DNA from: Paludibacteraceae bacterium | Lineage (GTDB): Bacteria; Bacteroidota; Bacteroidia; Bacteroidales; Paludibacteraceae | Reading direction: 5' to 3' | DNA length: 38,924 nt | NCBI GenBank assembly: GCA_017387515.1 | Contig: JAFOFC010000005.1 | Location: forward strand, 1 to 38,924 | In this document: piece after piece, positions 1 through 7,805 of the stretch | Layout of the letters: each line of letters starts with the position of its first letter | How positions within the stretch are numbered: the stretch's first letter is position 1 | The notes under the pieces: model-generated | Told to the model about the DNA's origin: nothing | The model's database searches: none | Seen by the model: the letters and a program-made list of their open reading frames with translations, nothing else | Program-made: the position numbers and the translations under genes

Positions 1-128
1 AAACGACGCGCCAAACCTTTGTTAACAGCCATAGAGGTTGTCATCAAAAAGAATACCAACAACAAGAATGCGATATCCGCCGTAGAACTTGAATTTAACT
101 CAGGTACTTCACGTTTTTGCTTTCCCAT
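1..128 (-). CDS. exbD: ExbD/TolR-family biopolymer transport protein, N-terminal fragment
   Basis: The minus-strand reading begins [20 protein letters not shown] and runs off the left edge after about 42 residues. A short basic cytoplasmic head, a Ser/Thr-Asp pair and one hydrophobic segment (residues about 18-33) form the classic ExbD/TolR start, in which the membrane aspartate carries protons. It is the third gene of a unit with ExbB (623-1432) and a small membrane protein (143-595), all on the minus strand with short gaps. ExbBD uses the proton gradient to energise TonB-dependent outer-membrane transport. The start at 128 is the only ATG that fits. Function follows from family and context, and the periplasmic domain is outside the window. 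Confidence 0.85.
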   Translation of the reverse strand, partial: MGKQKREVPELNSSSTADIAFLLLVFFLMTTSMAVNKGLARR

Positions 129-142
129 AGTGATATTATTTA

Positions 143-595
143 TTATTTTATTCTTTTAGCCAAAGGTCCAAAGATCATTAGTAAAATAGCAGCACCTACC
201 ATGGTGTAGATGGTGTAAATCATCATATCTACGGTTCTTACGGTTTGTTCGTCTACTACTTCGCCAGTTCCTAGCAAGGTAATTTCTTGACCAGAAGATA
301 GGAAGTAAGTTACAGCCAATACCAAAACAGTTAAACCAATAGAAACAATGGTTTTAATAGCAGAGCCTTTATTAGAGCTCAATTTAATTACAAACTGCCA
401 AAGCGCTGATGCGGCAGCCAAAATTGCTGTTATGAAGAAACATGCATACATCAAGTTAATCATAGCATTGGTGTAAACAGGTTCTACGTAATCAGCATTA
501 GGGTCTACATCGCCACCCGTAAAGAATAGCACTGTAACCACCACCGTAATTGCACAAAGCAAATACAGTACTATGCGTGATAAGTTCTTTAACAT
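143..595 (-). CDS. Small four-helix membrane protein of the exb operon
   Basis: This is a protein of about 150 residues with four hydrophobic stretches: one at the N-terminus, one after the acidic '[10 protein letters not shown]' loop, one around '[16 protein letters not shown]', and one near the C-terminus ending in 'GPLAKRIK'. I recognise no catalytic motif. It lies between exbB and exbD with gaps of 27 and 14 nt, so it is very likely co-transcribed with them. The ATG at 595 is chosen over the TTG at 601 because an AGGAG sits about 8 nt upstream of the ATG. A role as an accessory membrane component of the Exb energy transducer is inferred only from position. Confidence 0.75.
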   Translation of the reverse strand: MLKNLSRIVLYLLCAITVVVTVLFFTGGDVDPNADYVEPVYTNAMINLMYACFFITAILAAASALWQFVIKLSSNKGSAIKTIVSIGLTVLVLAVTYFLSSGQEITLLGTGEVVDEQTVRTVDMMIYTIYTMVGAAILLMIFGPLAKRIK

Positions 596-622
596 AATCA
601 AATCTCCTATTGATTACAGTGA

Positions 623-1432
623 TTATTTTTTAATTTGATTTTTGGTCAAGATATCCAACATAGTGATTGAAGAATCTTCCATGTCAGCTACAACAGCTTC
701 AATACGAGCCAAGATAAAGTTATAGAAAATTTGAAGGATGATAGCACCGATTAGACCGAACACGGTAGTAATAAGCGCAACTTTAATACCACCTGCTACG
801 ATGGTTGCAGACATATCACCAGCTTGTTGGATACGGTCAAAAGCTTCGATCATACCGATTACAGTACCCATGAAACCGAAGTTAGGACACAAACCGATAA
901 ACAAACCAATCCAGCTTAAGTTCTTTTCCATCATACCTGCTTGTACGCTACCGTAAGCAATGATAGATTTTTCTGCAACGTCCAAACCTTCTTCCATGTG
1001 CAACAAACCTTGATAGAAGATAGAAGCGATAGGACCACGAGCGTTGCGGCAAACTTCTTTAGCAGCTTCGATGCCGTCTTTTTCTAGAGTTTCTTCTACT
1101 TTAGCCAACAATTTTTTAGAGTTGGTAGTAGCAAGGCTCAAGTAGATGATACGTTCAATAGCAATTGCCAAACCTAAAATCAAACACAAAGCAACGGTGC
1201 TCATAAAGCCAGCGCCACCTTCGATAAATTTAGTTTTCAATGCTTGGTGAATACCGCCTTGTTCTTCAGCAGCAACTTCTTCAGCAGCAACTTCTTCTAC
1301 AGCAGGAGCTTCTTCAGCTACTTGTTCTACAGCGGCAGCTTCTTCTGAAATAGGAGCTACTTCATCTTGAGCATAAACACTCATAAAACTTACGCCAGCC
1401 ATAATTGCTAGCACAGCAAATAATTTTTTCAT
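623..1432 (-). CDS. exbB: MotA/TolQ/ExbB proton channel family protein
   Basis: This 269-residue protein starts with a signal-like segment (MKKLFAVLAIMAGVSFMSVYA). An Ala/Glu/Val-rich stretch follows (about 25-58, repeats of EEVAAEE type), then three membrane segments: about 75-97, about 170-195 ('WIGLFIGLCPNFGFMGTVIGMIEAF') and about 212-240. The conserved 'GLxGTVxGMI'-like core and the cytoplasmic loop between the first and second helices are typical of the ExbB/TolQ channel that works with ExbD. The signal peptide plus acidic linker is a longer front end than in E. coli ExbB, and long N-termini are common in this phylum. It heads the operon. A translated repeat-like Ala/Glu region is the only oddity. 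Confidence 0.9.
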   Translation of the reverse strand: MKKLFAVLAIMAGVSFMSVYAQDEVAPISEEAAAVEQVAEEAPAVEEVAAEEVAAEEQGGIHQALKTKFIEGGAGFMSTVALCLILGLAIAIERIIYLSLATTNSKKLLAKVEETLEKDGIEAAKEVCRNARGPIASIFYQGLLHMEEGLDVAEKSIIAYGSVQAGMMEKNLSWIGLFIGLCPNFGFMGTVIGMIEAFDRIQQAGDMSATIVAGGIKVALITTVFGLIGAIILQIFYNFILARIEAVVADMEDSSITMLDILTKNQIKK

Positions 1433-1466
1433 GTTTTTGTTTTTAAAATTAATATGTTAGTTAATA

Positions 1467-1624
1467 ATGTTCGCTTCGCTCACGTTTAGTCGTTTAGTCG
1501 TTGAAGCGTTTAGTCGATTTTATTGACTAATTGACTAATCGACTAATCGGTGAATCGACGAATCGAAGTTTCAAGGAGAAAGGAGAAATAATAATCGACT
1601 TTCGACCTTTGACTTTCGACTTAC
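1467..1624. repeat. Octamer and heptamer short tandem repeat array
   Basis: Between exbB and tRNA-Ser there is a run of 8-bp units. GTTTAGTC occurs at 1484, 1492 and 1508 (with GTTGAAGC at 1500). Then come GACTAATT and GACTAATC twice from 1525, then GGTGAATC and GACGAATC to 1564. The two halves are partly complementary. From 1573 the period changes to 7: AAGGAGA twice, then GACTTTC, GACCTTT, GACTTTC and GACTTAC (1597-1624). The array is preceded by TCGCTTCGCTCA (1471-1482), which recurs at 38859. No coding potential is evident. The same unit families recur at 2601, 8048, 14461, 27728 and 38698. Confidence 0.8.
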
Positions 1625-1637
1625 TACACTGCTTTTA

Positions 1638-1728
1638 TGGCGGAGAAAGCGGGATTCGAACCCGCGATACGCTTTAGGCGTATACACGCTTTCCAGGCGT
1701 GCCTCTTCAACCACTCGAGCATCTCTCC
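1638..1728 (-). tRNA. tRNA-Ser(GGA)
   Basis: On the minus strand the gene starts GGAGAGATGCTCGAGTGG and ends in CTTTCTCCGCCA, giving a 7-bp acceptor stem (GGAGAGA/TTTCTCC with one G-T pair), discriminator G and an encoded CCA. The T arm carries GGTTCGAATCC. The anticodon loop reads CTGGAAA, so the anticodon is GGA, which decodes UCU/UCC serine codons. The 91-nt length with an extended variable arm is that of a type II serine tRNA. It lies downstream of tatD on the same strand and just beyond a repeat array. Confidence 0.95.
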
Positions 1729-1822
1729 AAAGAGACCAGTACCCAATAGGCACTAAAAACGAGTGCAAGATACAAAAAGTAAGCCAATCGGCAAAAGAAA
1801 ATCTTAAAAAAAGATAAGCAAC

Positions 1823-2593
1823 CTATACGAAAAACAAGGTTTTAACATTTTGAGTAGTTTGTTTGTCTACATCTGCAAAAGAAACGTCATACACCTGCGC
1901 TAATTTTTGAGCTACGTATGCCACATAAGCGGGTTCGTTTCGTTTCCCCCTAAAGGGAACAGGAGGTAGATACGGAGCATCCGTTTCTAACAAAATCCTA
2001 GACAGTGGAATTTGCGCAATATCGTCAATAAACTTGGCATTTTTGTAGGTAGAAGGACCGCCTATTCCGTAGTAAAAGTCGCCTAATTTTGCTATTTGTT
2101 GGGCCATTTGGGGCGTACCCGTAAAGCAATGAAACACCCCGCGTAGCTGCGATGGTTTAAACTTCTTTAAACTAGCAACCACCTCGTTAAAAGCATCCCT
2201 ACAGTGTATACAAATGGGTTTTTGCAGCTGTATAGCCACCTCTATTTGATGCTCAAAAACTTCTTGTTGTTGAGGCAAAAACGTTTTATCCCAATACAAA
2301 TCCAACCCTATTTCGCCAATGCCAATATAATCGTTTGCGTGCCGTGCTATTTCGCTGTCAAAAGCCGCCAGTTCTGCCTTATAATTAGCATTTACACTAG
2401 TAGGATGAATACCCATCATCATGGAGCAAAAAGACGGATATGCAGCGGCAAAATTACGCATCGACGCTATGGTAGAAGCATCTACATTGGGCAAAAAAGC
2501 ATGCGTAACGCCAGCATCCAAAGCACGTTGTACCATGGCTGCAGCATCATCGGCAAATGCCTCGTCGTAAATATGGGTATGGGTGTCTATCAT
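1823..2593 (-). CDS. tatD: TatD family metal-dependent hydrolase (DNase)
   Basis: The 256 residues match the usual TatD length. Metal-binding motifs appear in order: 'DTHTHIYD' at the N-terminus, 'GEIGLDLYWD' (Glu ligand), 'PICIHCRDAF', 'FHCFTG' and 'ILLETDAPYLPP' near the C-terminus, together describing the TIM-barrel amidohydrolase fold. TatD enzymes are cytosolic 3'-5' nucleases involved in DNA repair and RNA turnover. The gene follows an HAD phosphatase after a 55-bp gap filled with heptamer repeats, and is followed by tRNA-Ser. The start MIDTHTH is standard. Which of the TatD/YcfH/YjjV paralogue types it represents cannot be decided here. Confidence 0.93.
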   Translation of the reverse strand: MIDTHTHIYDEAFADDAAAMVQRALDAGVTHAFLPNVDASTIASMRNFAAAYPSFCSMMMGIHPTSVNANYKAELAAFDSEIARHANDYIGIGEIGLDLYWDKTFLPQQQEVFEHQIEVAIQLQKPICIHCRDAFNEVVASLKKFKPSQLRGVFHCFTGTPQMAQQIAKLGDFYYGIGGPSTYKNAKFIDDIAQIPLSRILLETDAPYLPPVPFRGKRNEPAYVAYVAQKLAQVYDVSFADVDKQTTQNVKTLFFV

Positions 2594-2600
2594 ATCAAAT

Positions 2601-2648
2601 GAGAAATGAGAAATGAGAAATGAGAATTTATTTCTCCTTTCTCCTTTT
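2601..2648. repeat. Heptamer repeat GAGAAAT and polypyrimidine tail
   Basis: GAGAAAT is repeated at 2601, 2608 and 2615, followed by GAGAATT, and then a pyrimidine run (2631-2649) whose minus-strand reading is AAAGGAGAAAGGAGAAATAA. The same AAGGAGAAAGGAGAAATAA core is found at 1573-1590. On the minus strand the repeat lies in the leader between the HAD stop and the tatD start, and contains purine-rich Shine-Dalgarno look-alikes about 50 nt from the ATG. Confidence 0.75.
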
Positions 2649-3353
2649 TCAACTCTCCACTAGATTACAAATTTGCATCAAATTTGTAATCTGATACGTG
2701 GGTTTAAAGGGCAATGGGTCTGCCGATGGATTGGGATTAAAATACACTTGGTCGATGCCCGCATTTTTTGCTCCCGCTATGTCGGCTTCAAAATTATCGC
2801 CTATTACTAAACTTTGTTTTTTAATGGCATTAGACGATTTAATGGCATAATCAAAGAATACTTTAGAAGGCTTATGCGCCCCTACCTGTTCCGAAAAATA
2901 GCATCGATCAAAATAAGCAGCCAAACCAGTACGTTGTAGTTTTAAGTGCTGAATTTCTACAAAACCATTGGATATTAAAAACAGCTTATAACGCTTATTT
3001 TTCAGCTGCTCTAACACTTGCAAACAACCAGGCATTAAACGCGTTTGCTGGGCCAGTAAAGGCAAATATTCCGCTTCCATTAAAGGGGCTAAATGCAACA
3101 AAGAAGCTTTATAAGAGCGCAATGGATAGGCAAAACGCTCTTTATTTAAAGCCTCTTTGGTTATTTTACCAACTCCGTATAGTTGCCATAACTTTTGGTT
3201 ATTGGCACTATACAAGCGGTAGTATGTTTCAAAATCGGGGAAATGTGCACCTAGTTGAAACGTATCGAACAATACGTTTAGGGTGTATTTTGAATTGGCA
3301 TCAAAATCCCACAAGGTATTATCCAAATCAAAAAACAGGTACTTATACCCCAT
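2649..3353 (-). CDS. HAD-superfamily phosphatase, YjjG-like nucleotidase
   Basis: This 234-residue protein has all four HAD motifs: 'FFDLDNTLWDF' (nucleophile and acid/base Asp) at about 5-15, 'LISNGF' (Thr/Ser motif II) at about 128, a lysine in 'HKPSKVFFDYA' at about 161, and 'VIGDNFEADIAGAKNAG' (acidic motif IV) at about 184-200. The helical cap between motifs I and II and the 'LDNTLWDF' form fit the YjjG subfamily (pyrimidine 5'-nucleotidase/house-cleaning phosphatase). It starts 8 nt after the lipoprotein gene stop, so the two are probably co-transcribed. Substrate assignment is inference. Confidence 0.85.
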   Translation of the reverse strand: MGYKYLFFDLDNTLWDFDANSKYTLNVLFDTFQLGAHFPDFETYYRLYSANNQKLWQLYGVGKITKEALNKERFAYPLRSYKASLLHLAPLMEAEYLPLLAQQTRLMPGCLQVLEQLKNKRYKLFLISNGFVEIQHLKLQRTGLAAYFDRCYFSEQVGAHKPSKVFFDYAIKSSNAIKKQSLVIGDNFEADIAGAKNAGIDQVYFNPNPSADPLPFKPTYQITNLMQICNLVES

Positions 3354-3360
3354 GTGTTGG

Positions 3361-4221
3361 TTATCGAGTTTGGATAATCAAGTAACGCGATACGCTCCAG
3401 AAATCGGTAGCATTTTTAATCACCAATACTTTGGTTTTATCGCTATTTTCTTGAATGGTATACGACGACTCGGGGTGTTTGGTTAAAATTTTAGCCGATT
3501 TAGCACCTGTTTCCAAACGGTCAAATGCACGAATATCTACTGGTGTAAACAACTCGGTACGATAACCCGATTCGCGGTCTTTTACGTTAATATCGTTATC
3601 GCGCAACGCACGACGATTGCCCATAAAGAAGTAAGCACGATGCAATTGAGCGTCTTGGCTGTTCATGATGCTGTCTTGCTCGGTAGTTTTTGCCACCAAA
3701 GCAGCTTCGCGGTCTTGCGACATTCTGTACATTACATTCAAACTATCCAATTGGTAGTTTTTGCTAACCAATTCTTCGCGCAATTGGGTAATTTCGGCTG
3801 TTTTCTTTTTTAAATCAGAAGTTAGTTTATTAACCATGCGTTGCAATTTGGTCGATTTCAAGTCGCTATTGGCCAATTTTTCTTCTAATTCGGCAATTTT
3901 AGCTTGGTTTTCGTACAACAAGTTGTTAATCATGTTCATGTTGTCCGATACTTTTTGACGCATGTTTTCTGATGGATCTTCGCTATCGTACGATGCAAAG
4001 GTTAAGATATTTTGCGACATTCTAATTTCGTCAAACGCAGAATCTACGCCTTGAATAAGGTCTAAGTATTCTTCCATTTCTGCCAACTGACTTTGTTGCA
4101 AAGCCAAGATAGAATCTTTTTCGATTTCTAACTTTTTATGTGCTTCGGTTTTATAATTGCACGAAGCCAAAACAGTTGCTAAAAAGGCAACCAAACATAC
4201 ACTTTTCAAAATTAGTTTCAT
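3361..4221 (-). CDS. Coiled-coil lipoprotein
   Basis: From the ATG at 4221 the product is 286 residues. It has an N-terminal lipoprotein signal (MKLILKSVCLVAFLATVLASC, lipobox LASC), then a long heptad-rich coiled coil (about 25-190, with 'LEEKLANSDLKSTKLQRMV' and 'LTSDLKKKTAEITQLREEL'), and a C-terminal globular part of about 90 residues ('YFFMGNRRALRDNDI' to 'SVSRYLIIQTR'). Similar Bacteroidales coiled-coil lipoproteins are sometimes annotated as Cbp1-type adhesins, a name I cannot verify here. An upstream in-frame start would add 15 residues, but the ATG at 4221 gives a clean signal peptide and is preceded by a -7 box. It probably resides in the cell envelope facing the periplasm or surface. 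Confidence 0.85.
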   Translation of the reverse strand: MKLILKSVCLVAFLATVLASCNYKTEAHKKLEIEKDSILALQQSQLAEMEEYLDLIQGVDSAFDEIRMSQNILTFASYDSEDPSENMRQKVSDNMNMINNLLYENQAKIAELEEKLANSDLKSTKLQRMVNKLTSDLKKKTAEITQLREELVSKNYQLDSLNVMYRMSQDREAALVAKTTEQDSIMNSQDAQLHRAYFFMGNRRALRDNDINVKDRESGYRTELFTPVDIRAFDRLETGAKSAKILTKHPESSYTIQENSDKTKVLVIKNATDFWSVSRYLIIQTR

Positions 4222-4243
4222 ATTATTGAATTTAGATTTGGCA

Positions 4244-4251
4244 CAAAAGTA
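4244..4251 (-). promoter_or_regulatory. -7 promoter box TACTTTTG
   Basis: The minus strand reads TACTTTTG, a perfect match to the Bacteroidetes TAnnTTTG -7 consensus, 22 nt before the lipoprotein ATG at 4221. A T-rich tract lies about 15-25 nt further upstream in place of a clear TTTG -33 box. It would give a leader of about 15 nt for the lipoprotein-HAD-tatD unit. Confidence 0.6.
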
Positions 4252-4276
4252 AGAAAAAAAAAGCACATTGTTAAAA

Positions 4277-5851
4277 TCAAGACGTTTTTAGTTGATTTTT
4301 AACACGATTTAAGTACCAATATAGCATTACCTCGTTGCCCGAAGCAAAATCTTGGAGCGTTAATTCCACACCTTTTACCGCACTTAGTTCGGCTAGCATA
4401 TCGTTCAACAAATAGGTTTCGGTAGTAACATCCTGTTGTTTTTTACGGCGCAAATAGAGGTTACGAGGCACCCAGGGTTTTAGCAGATTTTTTAGCCGTT
4501 GACGGCGCAATTGCGCAGCATGAGTAGGCTTATTAAAAGCAATTTGCAACGGTTCAAACACGTGCTTTAGTAGGTACTCTTGGTAAAACGACTGCTCACA
4601 CAAGGCCGTATACGAAAGCTTGCTAAAAAATTGAATAAAATCTACATCACACAAGGGCAAAAGCACCTTATAACCCAAAAACTCGTACACCCTAGCCGAA
4701 TTAAGAATCTGATGCGCCAACCTATTTTCGGCAATAAACTGCATGGCCACCAACCAAGAGGATTGGTGATGAGGCAAATTTTGCAAAGCCTTTTTAATGT
4801 CTGCGCAAAAGGCTGTATTCCAACAGGGCTTTCCGTATTCAAAAGCATGCAATACCAGTTTACGCCTAATACCCTGCAACGATTCTTTTTCTTTTATGCC
4901 CAACTTGCTAAGATGACTACCGGCATAAAAATCGCCCACATGACCCGGTATAAAAACAGCATTATCTTGCAACAAGCCTTGTTGTTTTAACCACAAAATG
5001 GCATTGTATTCAAACAGCCACATAAAATTTCCATCAGCACCTATGGCATCTACAAACCTAGCAAACGCTGCGGATTTGAATTGTTGCATGCGGTATTGAG
5101 CATCGCGATAATCAATATGATACAGCGGAACTTGCAACGCATCTGCTACTAGCTTTGCTATACCCTGTTCGGCAGGATGATGCCGCCCAACCGTGTAGCA
5201 CAACACATTTTTAACGCCCATTTTATGCAGCATAGCCAACACCAACCTAGAATCGTACCCACCCGAAAGAGGTATCACTACTTGCCTATTTGCTACGCTG
5301 TTTAGCACACGCTTAAAAACCGTTTGCAATACCGTTTCAAAAGCTTTATCTGCCTCTGTTTTTTTTAATAAGGGTGTTACGATGGGTGCTGTATAAGGAC
5401 CAAAGGGAAGTGTTGTAATGCATTGTTCTTCAAACAGGGTAACATAAGCAGGTTTGCCTTGTTTTAGCCCCTTTACCAATGTATTTCCTGTCAACGGAGC
5501 ACCCGTATACAAATACTGCCTACACGCTTCAGGGCTTATTACATCTGCCTTTTGATGCAAAATAGCAGGATTATCGGTTATATGCCAATCGTTGTTAACA
5601 AAACGATAAAATAACGGATACAAACGGGTATGACTAACGGCTATGCAAGCCATGGTAGTTTTATGAATAATAACAGAAAAATCGCCACGCAGGTTTTGCA
5701 GACAATGAGCCACTTGCATGGGCAAATTACAAGCATCTAACGCCATAGCTATTTGTTGCAAAGAACAAGGCTTTACACCGTCGTACACATTACCACAAAG
5801 CGTAATATTGCCATACGACTCCCACCTATGGGCTGTTAAATGAAGTTGCAT
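4277..5851 (-). CDS. Asparagine-synthase-like amidotransferase, glutaminase Cys absent
   Basis: The 524-residue protein has an N-terminal half (about 1-160) that resembles the Ntn glutaminase domain of AsnB but starts MQLHL rather than Met-Cys, so the nucleophilic Cys2 is missing. The C-terminal half is an ATP-pyrophosphatase domain with the P-loop 'IPLSGGYDSRLVLAML' near residue 195 and a long helical tail. Its start overlaps the upstream flippase gene by 16 nt, so the two are translationally coupled. Members next to flippases usually amidate or otherwise modify surface polysaccharides or glycopeptides. That role is inferred from context, and free ammonia or a partner would have to supply nitrogen. 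True asparagine synthesis is less likely. Confidence 0.85.
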   Translation of the reverse strand: MQLHLTAHRWESYGNITLCGNVYDGVKPCSLQQIAMALDACNLPMQVAHCLQNLRGDFSVIIHKTTMACIAVSHTRLYPLFYRFVNNDWHITDNPAILHQKADVISPEACRQYLYTGAPLTGNTLVKGLKQGKPAYVTLFEEQCITTLPFGPYTAPIVTPLLKKTEADKAFETVLQTVFKRVLNSVANRQVVIPLSGGYDSRLVLAMLHKMGVKNVLCYTVGRHHPAEQGIAKLVADALQVPLYHIDYRDAQYRMQQFKSAAFARFVDAIGADGNFMWLFEYNAILWLKQQGLLQDNAVFIPGHVGDFYAGSHLSKLGIKEKESLQGIRRKLVLHAFEYGKPCWNTAFCADIKKALQNLPHHQSSWLVAMQFIAENRLAHQILNSARVYEFLGYKVLLPLCDVDFIQFFSKLSYTALCEQSFYQEYLLKHVFEPLQIAFNKPTHAAQLRRQRLKNLLKPWVPRNLYLRRKKQQDVTTETYLLNDMLAELSAVKGVELTLQDFASGNEVMLYWYLNRVKNQLKTS

Positions 5852-7131
5852 CGTTGTTTTTCGTATTGATGAATTAAGTAATATTGATAAGCGGCATATA
5901 GCAAACGTACCAAAAAACTAACGTAAGAAAATGCCATAACCGCAAACCACACATCGTTTAAATAGATGCCCCAAAGCAAGGCCAAGGCGCGCAACACAAA
6001 CAAGGCCAATTCAACATAAAATTGCTTGTCTTGCTTGCCAAAAATATCAAAAATAAAATCGAACGTATTGGTAAGGGTTATAATGGCTAGCCAAGGCAAC
6101 ATCAGTTGGATGTAGATGCCTACCATGCGCCATTTATCATGCCCCAAAAGCCACCCCGTCAAATCGGGCAAAACAAGGGCCAACCCCGTAAATCCGATGG
6201 CAATAACACATACCGCCACCAACAAGTAACCACGATACGCTTTCCAAATGGATTTATTTTGGTTAACCAGTTGGGTTACATGAGCAAACAATACCTGATA
6301 AAAAGATCTGGTTATTAACGACAAAGGTACAAACGACAAGGTTAGTGCCATGCCAAAATACCCCACATACTTTAAATCAAAAAAAGGCGACAGCAAAAAT
6401 ATGGGCATATTGCCACCTATGTAGTTGACCAACTGTTTGGGTAGGGAAAACAAGGGAAATTTTTGATAGGTACGTGCTACTTCTTTGCACACTTTTGGTT
6501 GCACCAAAAGCAAGGGTTTTAGTTTTGCAAAAGAGCTTGCCACCACGGCACACAACGACAACAAAGGGGCTAACACCACCGAAATTATCATACCTCCTTG
6601 CAAAAATCCAGCATACCCAAAGATGCCTTTAGCACCGGCATTAATGCCACTCTGAGATACCTGATAGGTACTTACCATGCCAAATTGTTGGTTGCGAACG
6701 TACCAAAAATTAAGCAATTGCCAAGTGGCCGAAAAAAACACGTACAAGGGTAACAAATAATACCAATCTGCTAAGGCAGGGACACCAAACAAAGCGGCAA
6801 TTTGGGTAGAGAAGAAAAGGGAAAGTACGCATAGCAAGGTAACTAGCACATTGCAACCCATGCCTACGTGAAAACATGCTGCCCCCCTATCTTCGGTTTT
6901 TGGCAATACGATGGCGCTGTAATACGACCCCGTTGCCAACAAAAGCAAAACACCGCCTATGCTTAGAAACAAATTGAGCAGTCCAAAGTCTTGGGGGCTG
7001 TACCAGCGGGTTAATAAGGGATACATGCAAAAGCCAATAGCCTGCGCTACTACATTGGCAGACAGCAGTTGGAGGGTGCTTTTGACCAACTTACCTTTAA
7101 ACCATTGATGTATGCCTTTTAGGATGCCCAT
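5836..7131 (-). CDS. Oligosaccharide flippase (MOP/Wzx-like)
   Basis: This 431-residue protein is almost entirely hydrophobic, with about 12 predicted membrane helices. The N-terminal 'LQLLSANVVAQAIGFCMYPLLTRWYSPQDFGLLNLFLSIGGVL' pattern is characteristic of the polysaccharide-biosynthesis flippases of the MOP superfamily, which move lipid-linked glycans across the inner membrane. The start MGILKGIHQW lies 6 nt after rsmI, and its end overlaps the asparagine-synthase-like gene. Having only a flippase and a modifying enzyme, without glycosyltransferases nearby, suggests that the rest of the glycan pathway is encoded elsewhere. The substrate is not readable from sequence. Confidence 0.88.
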   Translation of the reverse strand: MGILKGIHQWFKGKLVKSTLQLLSANVVAQAIGFCMYPLLTRWYSPQDFGLLNLFLSIGGVLLLLATGSYYSAIVLPKTEDRGAACFHVGMGCNVLVTLLCVLSLFFSTQIAALFGVPALADWYYLLPLYVFFSATWQLLNFWYVRNQQFGMVSTYQVSQSGINAGAKGIFGYAGFLQGGMIISVVLAPLLSLCAVVASSFAKLKPLLLVQPKVCKEVARTYQKFPLFSLPKQLVNYIGGNMPIFLLSPFFDLKYVGYFGMALTLSFVPLSLITRSFYQVLFAHVTQLVNQNKSIWKAYRGYLLVAVCVIAIGFTGLALVLPDLTGWLLGHDKWRMVGIYIQLMLPWLAIITLTNTFDFIFDIFGKQDKQFYVELALFVLRALALLWGIYLNDVWFAVMAFSYVSFLVRLLYAAYQYYLIHQYEKQRCNFI

Positions 7132-7137
7132 GTATTT

Positions 7138-7803
7138 TTATTTACCTGCCACTACTAGTACAAATTCGCCTTTGGGTTCGTGGGCTGTAAAATGGGCAAT
7201 CAGTTCATCAAGCGTGCCACGAACGGTTTCGTTGTGTATTTTAGATATTTCGCGCGATACGGCTGCCTGCCTTGCGCCACCCAGCACCTCTGCAAGGTGC
7301 TGAAGGGTTTTTACCACCCTATAGGGCGATTCGTAAATAATCATGGTGCGGTCTTCGGTGGCTAGTTGCTGCAAGCGGGTTTGGCGGCCTTTTTTGGGTG
7401 GTAAAAACCCTTCAAAGCAAAACCGGTCCATTGGTAAACCCGAGTTTACCAATGCCGGTATGGCTGCGGTGGCGCCAGGCAAGCACTCTACCTCTATTCC
7501 CTCGGCAGCACATTCCCTAACAATCAAAAAACCAGGGTCAGACAATCCAGGCGTACCAGCATCGGATATCACAGCCCCTGTTTGTCCTTGTTTTAACAAG
7601 TTAATTACCCCTGCTACCGAATGATGCTCATTAAATTTATGGTGCGCCATCAATCGGTTCTCTATGCCAAAATGTTTTAGCAAGATGCCCGACGTACGCG
7701 TATCTTCGGCCAAAATAAAATCTACTTCTTTTAGTACCTTAATGGCCCTAAAAGTCATATCTTCTAAATTACCTACGGGCGTAGGCACTATGTATAATTT
7801 CAT
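7138..7803 (-). CDS. rsmI: 16S rRNA (cytidine(1402)-2'-O)-methyltransferase RsmI
   Basis: The protein opens with 'LYIVPTPVGNLEDMTFRAIKVLKEVDFILAEDTR', the signature of this tetrapyrrole-methylase-fold family. It continues with the SAM-site 'SDAGTPGLSDPG', then 'YESPYRVVKTLQHL' and 'AVSREISKIHNETVRGTLDEL'. RsmI methylates the ribose of C1402 in the 16S rRNA decoding centre. At 221 residues it lacks the C-terminal extension of E. coli RsmI (about 285 residues), a short form common in Bacteroidetes. It is flanked by gaps of 2 and 6 nt, so it belongs to the operon of the coiled-coil protein and the flippase. Confidence 0.95.
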   Translation of the reverse strand: MKLYIVPTPVGNLEDMTFRAIKVLKEVDFILAEDTRTSGILLKHFGIENRLMAHHKFNEHHSVAGVINLLKQGQTGAVISDAGTPGLSDPGFLIVRECAAEGIEVECLPGATAAIPALVNSGLPMDRFCFEGFLPPKKGRQTRLQQLATEDRTMIIYESPYRVVKTLQHLAEVLGGARQAAVSREISKIHNETVRGTLDELIAHFTAHEPKGEFVLVVAGK

Positions 7804-7805
7804 GG

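Noticed and set aside
1484-1564. CRISPR-like array
   Set aside because: Units are only 8 bp, have no unique spacers of constant length, and no cas gene is in the window; these are simple tandem repeats.
1571-1768. Open frame of 65 codons over the tRNA-Ser gene
   Set aside because: It overlaps the tRNA-Ser and a repeat array and has no start or protein feature of its own.
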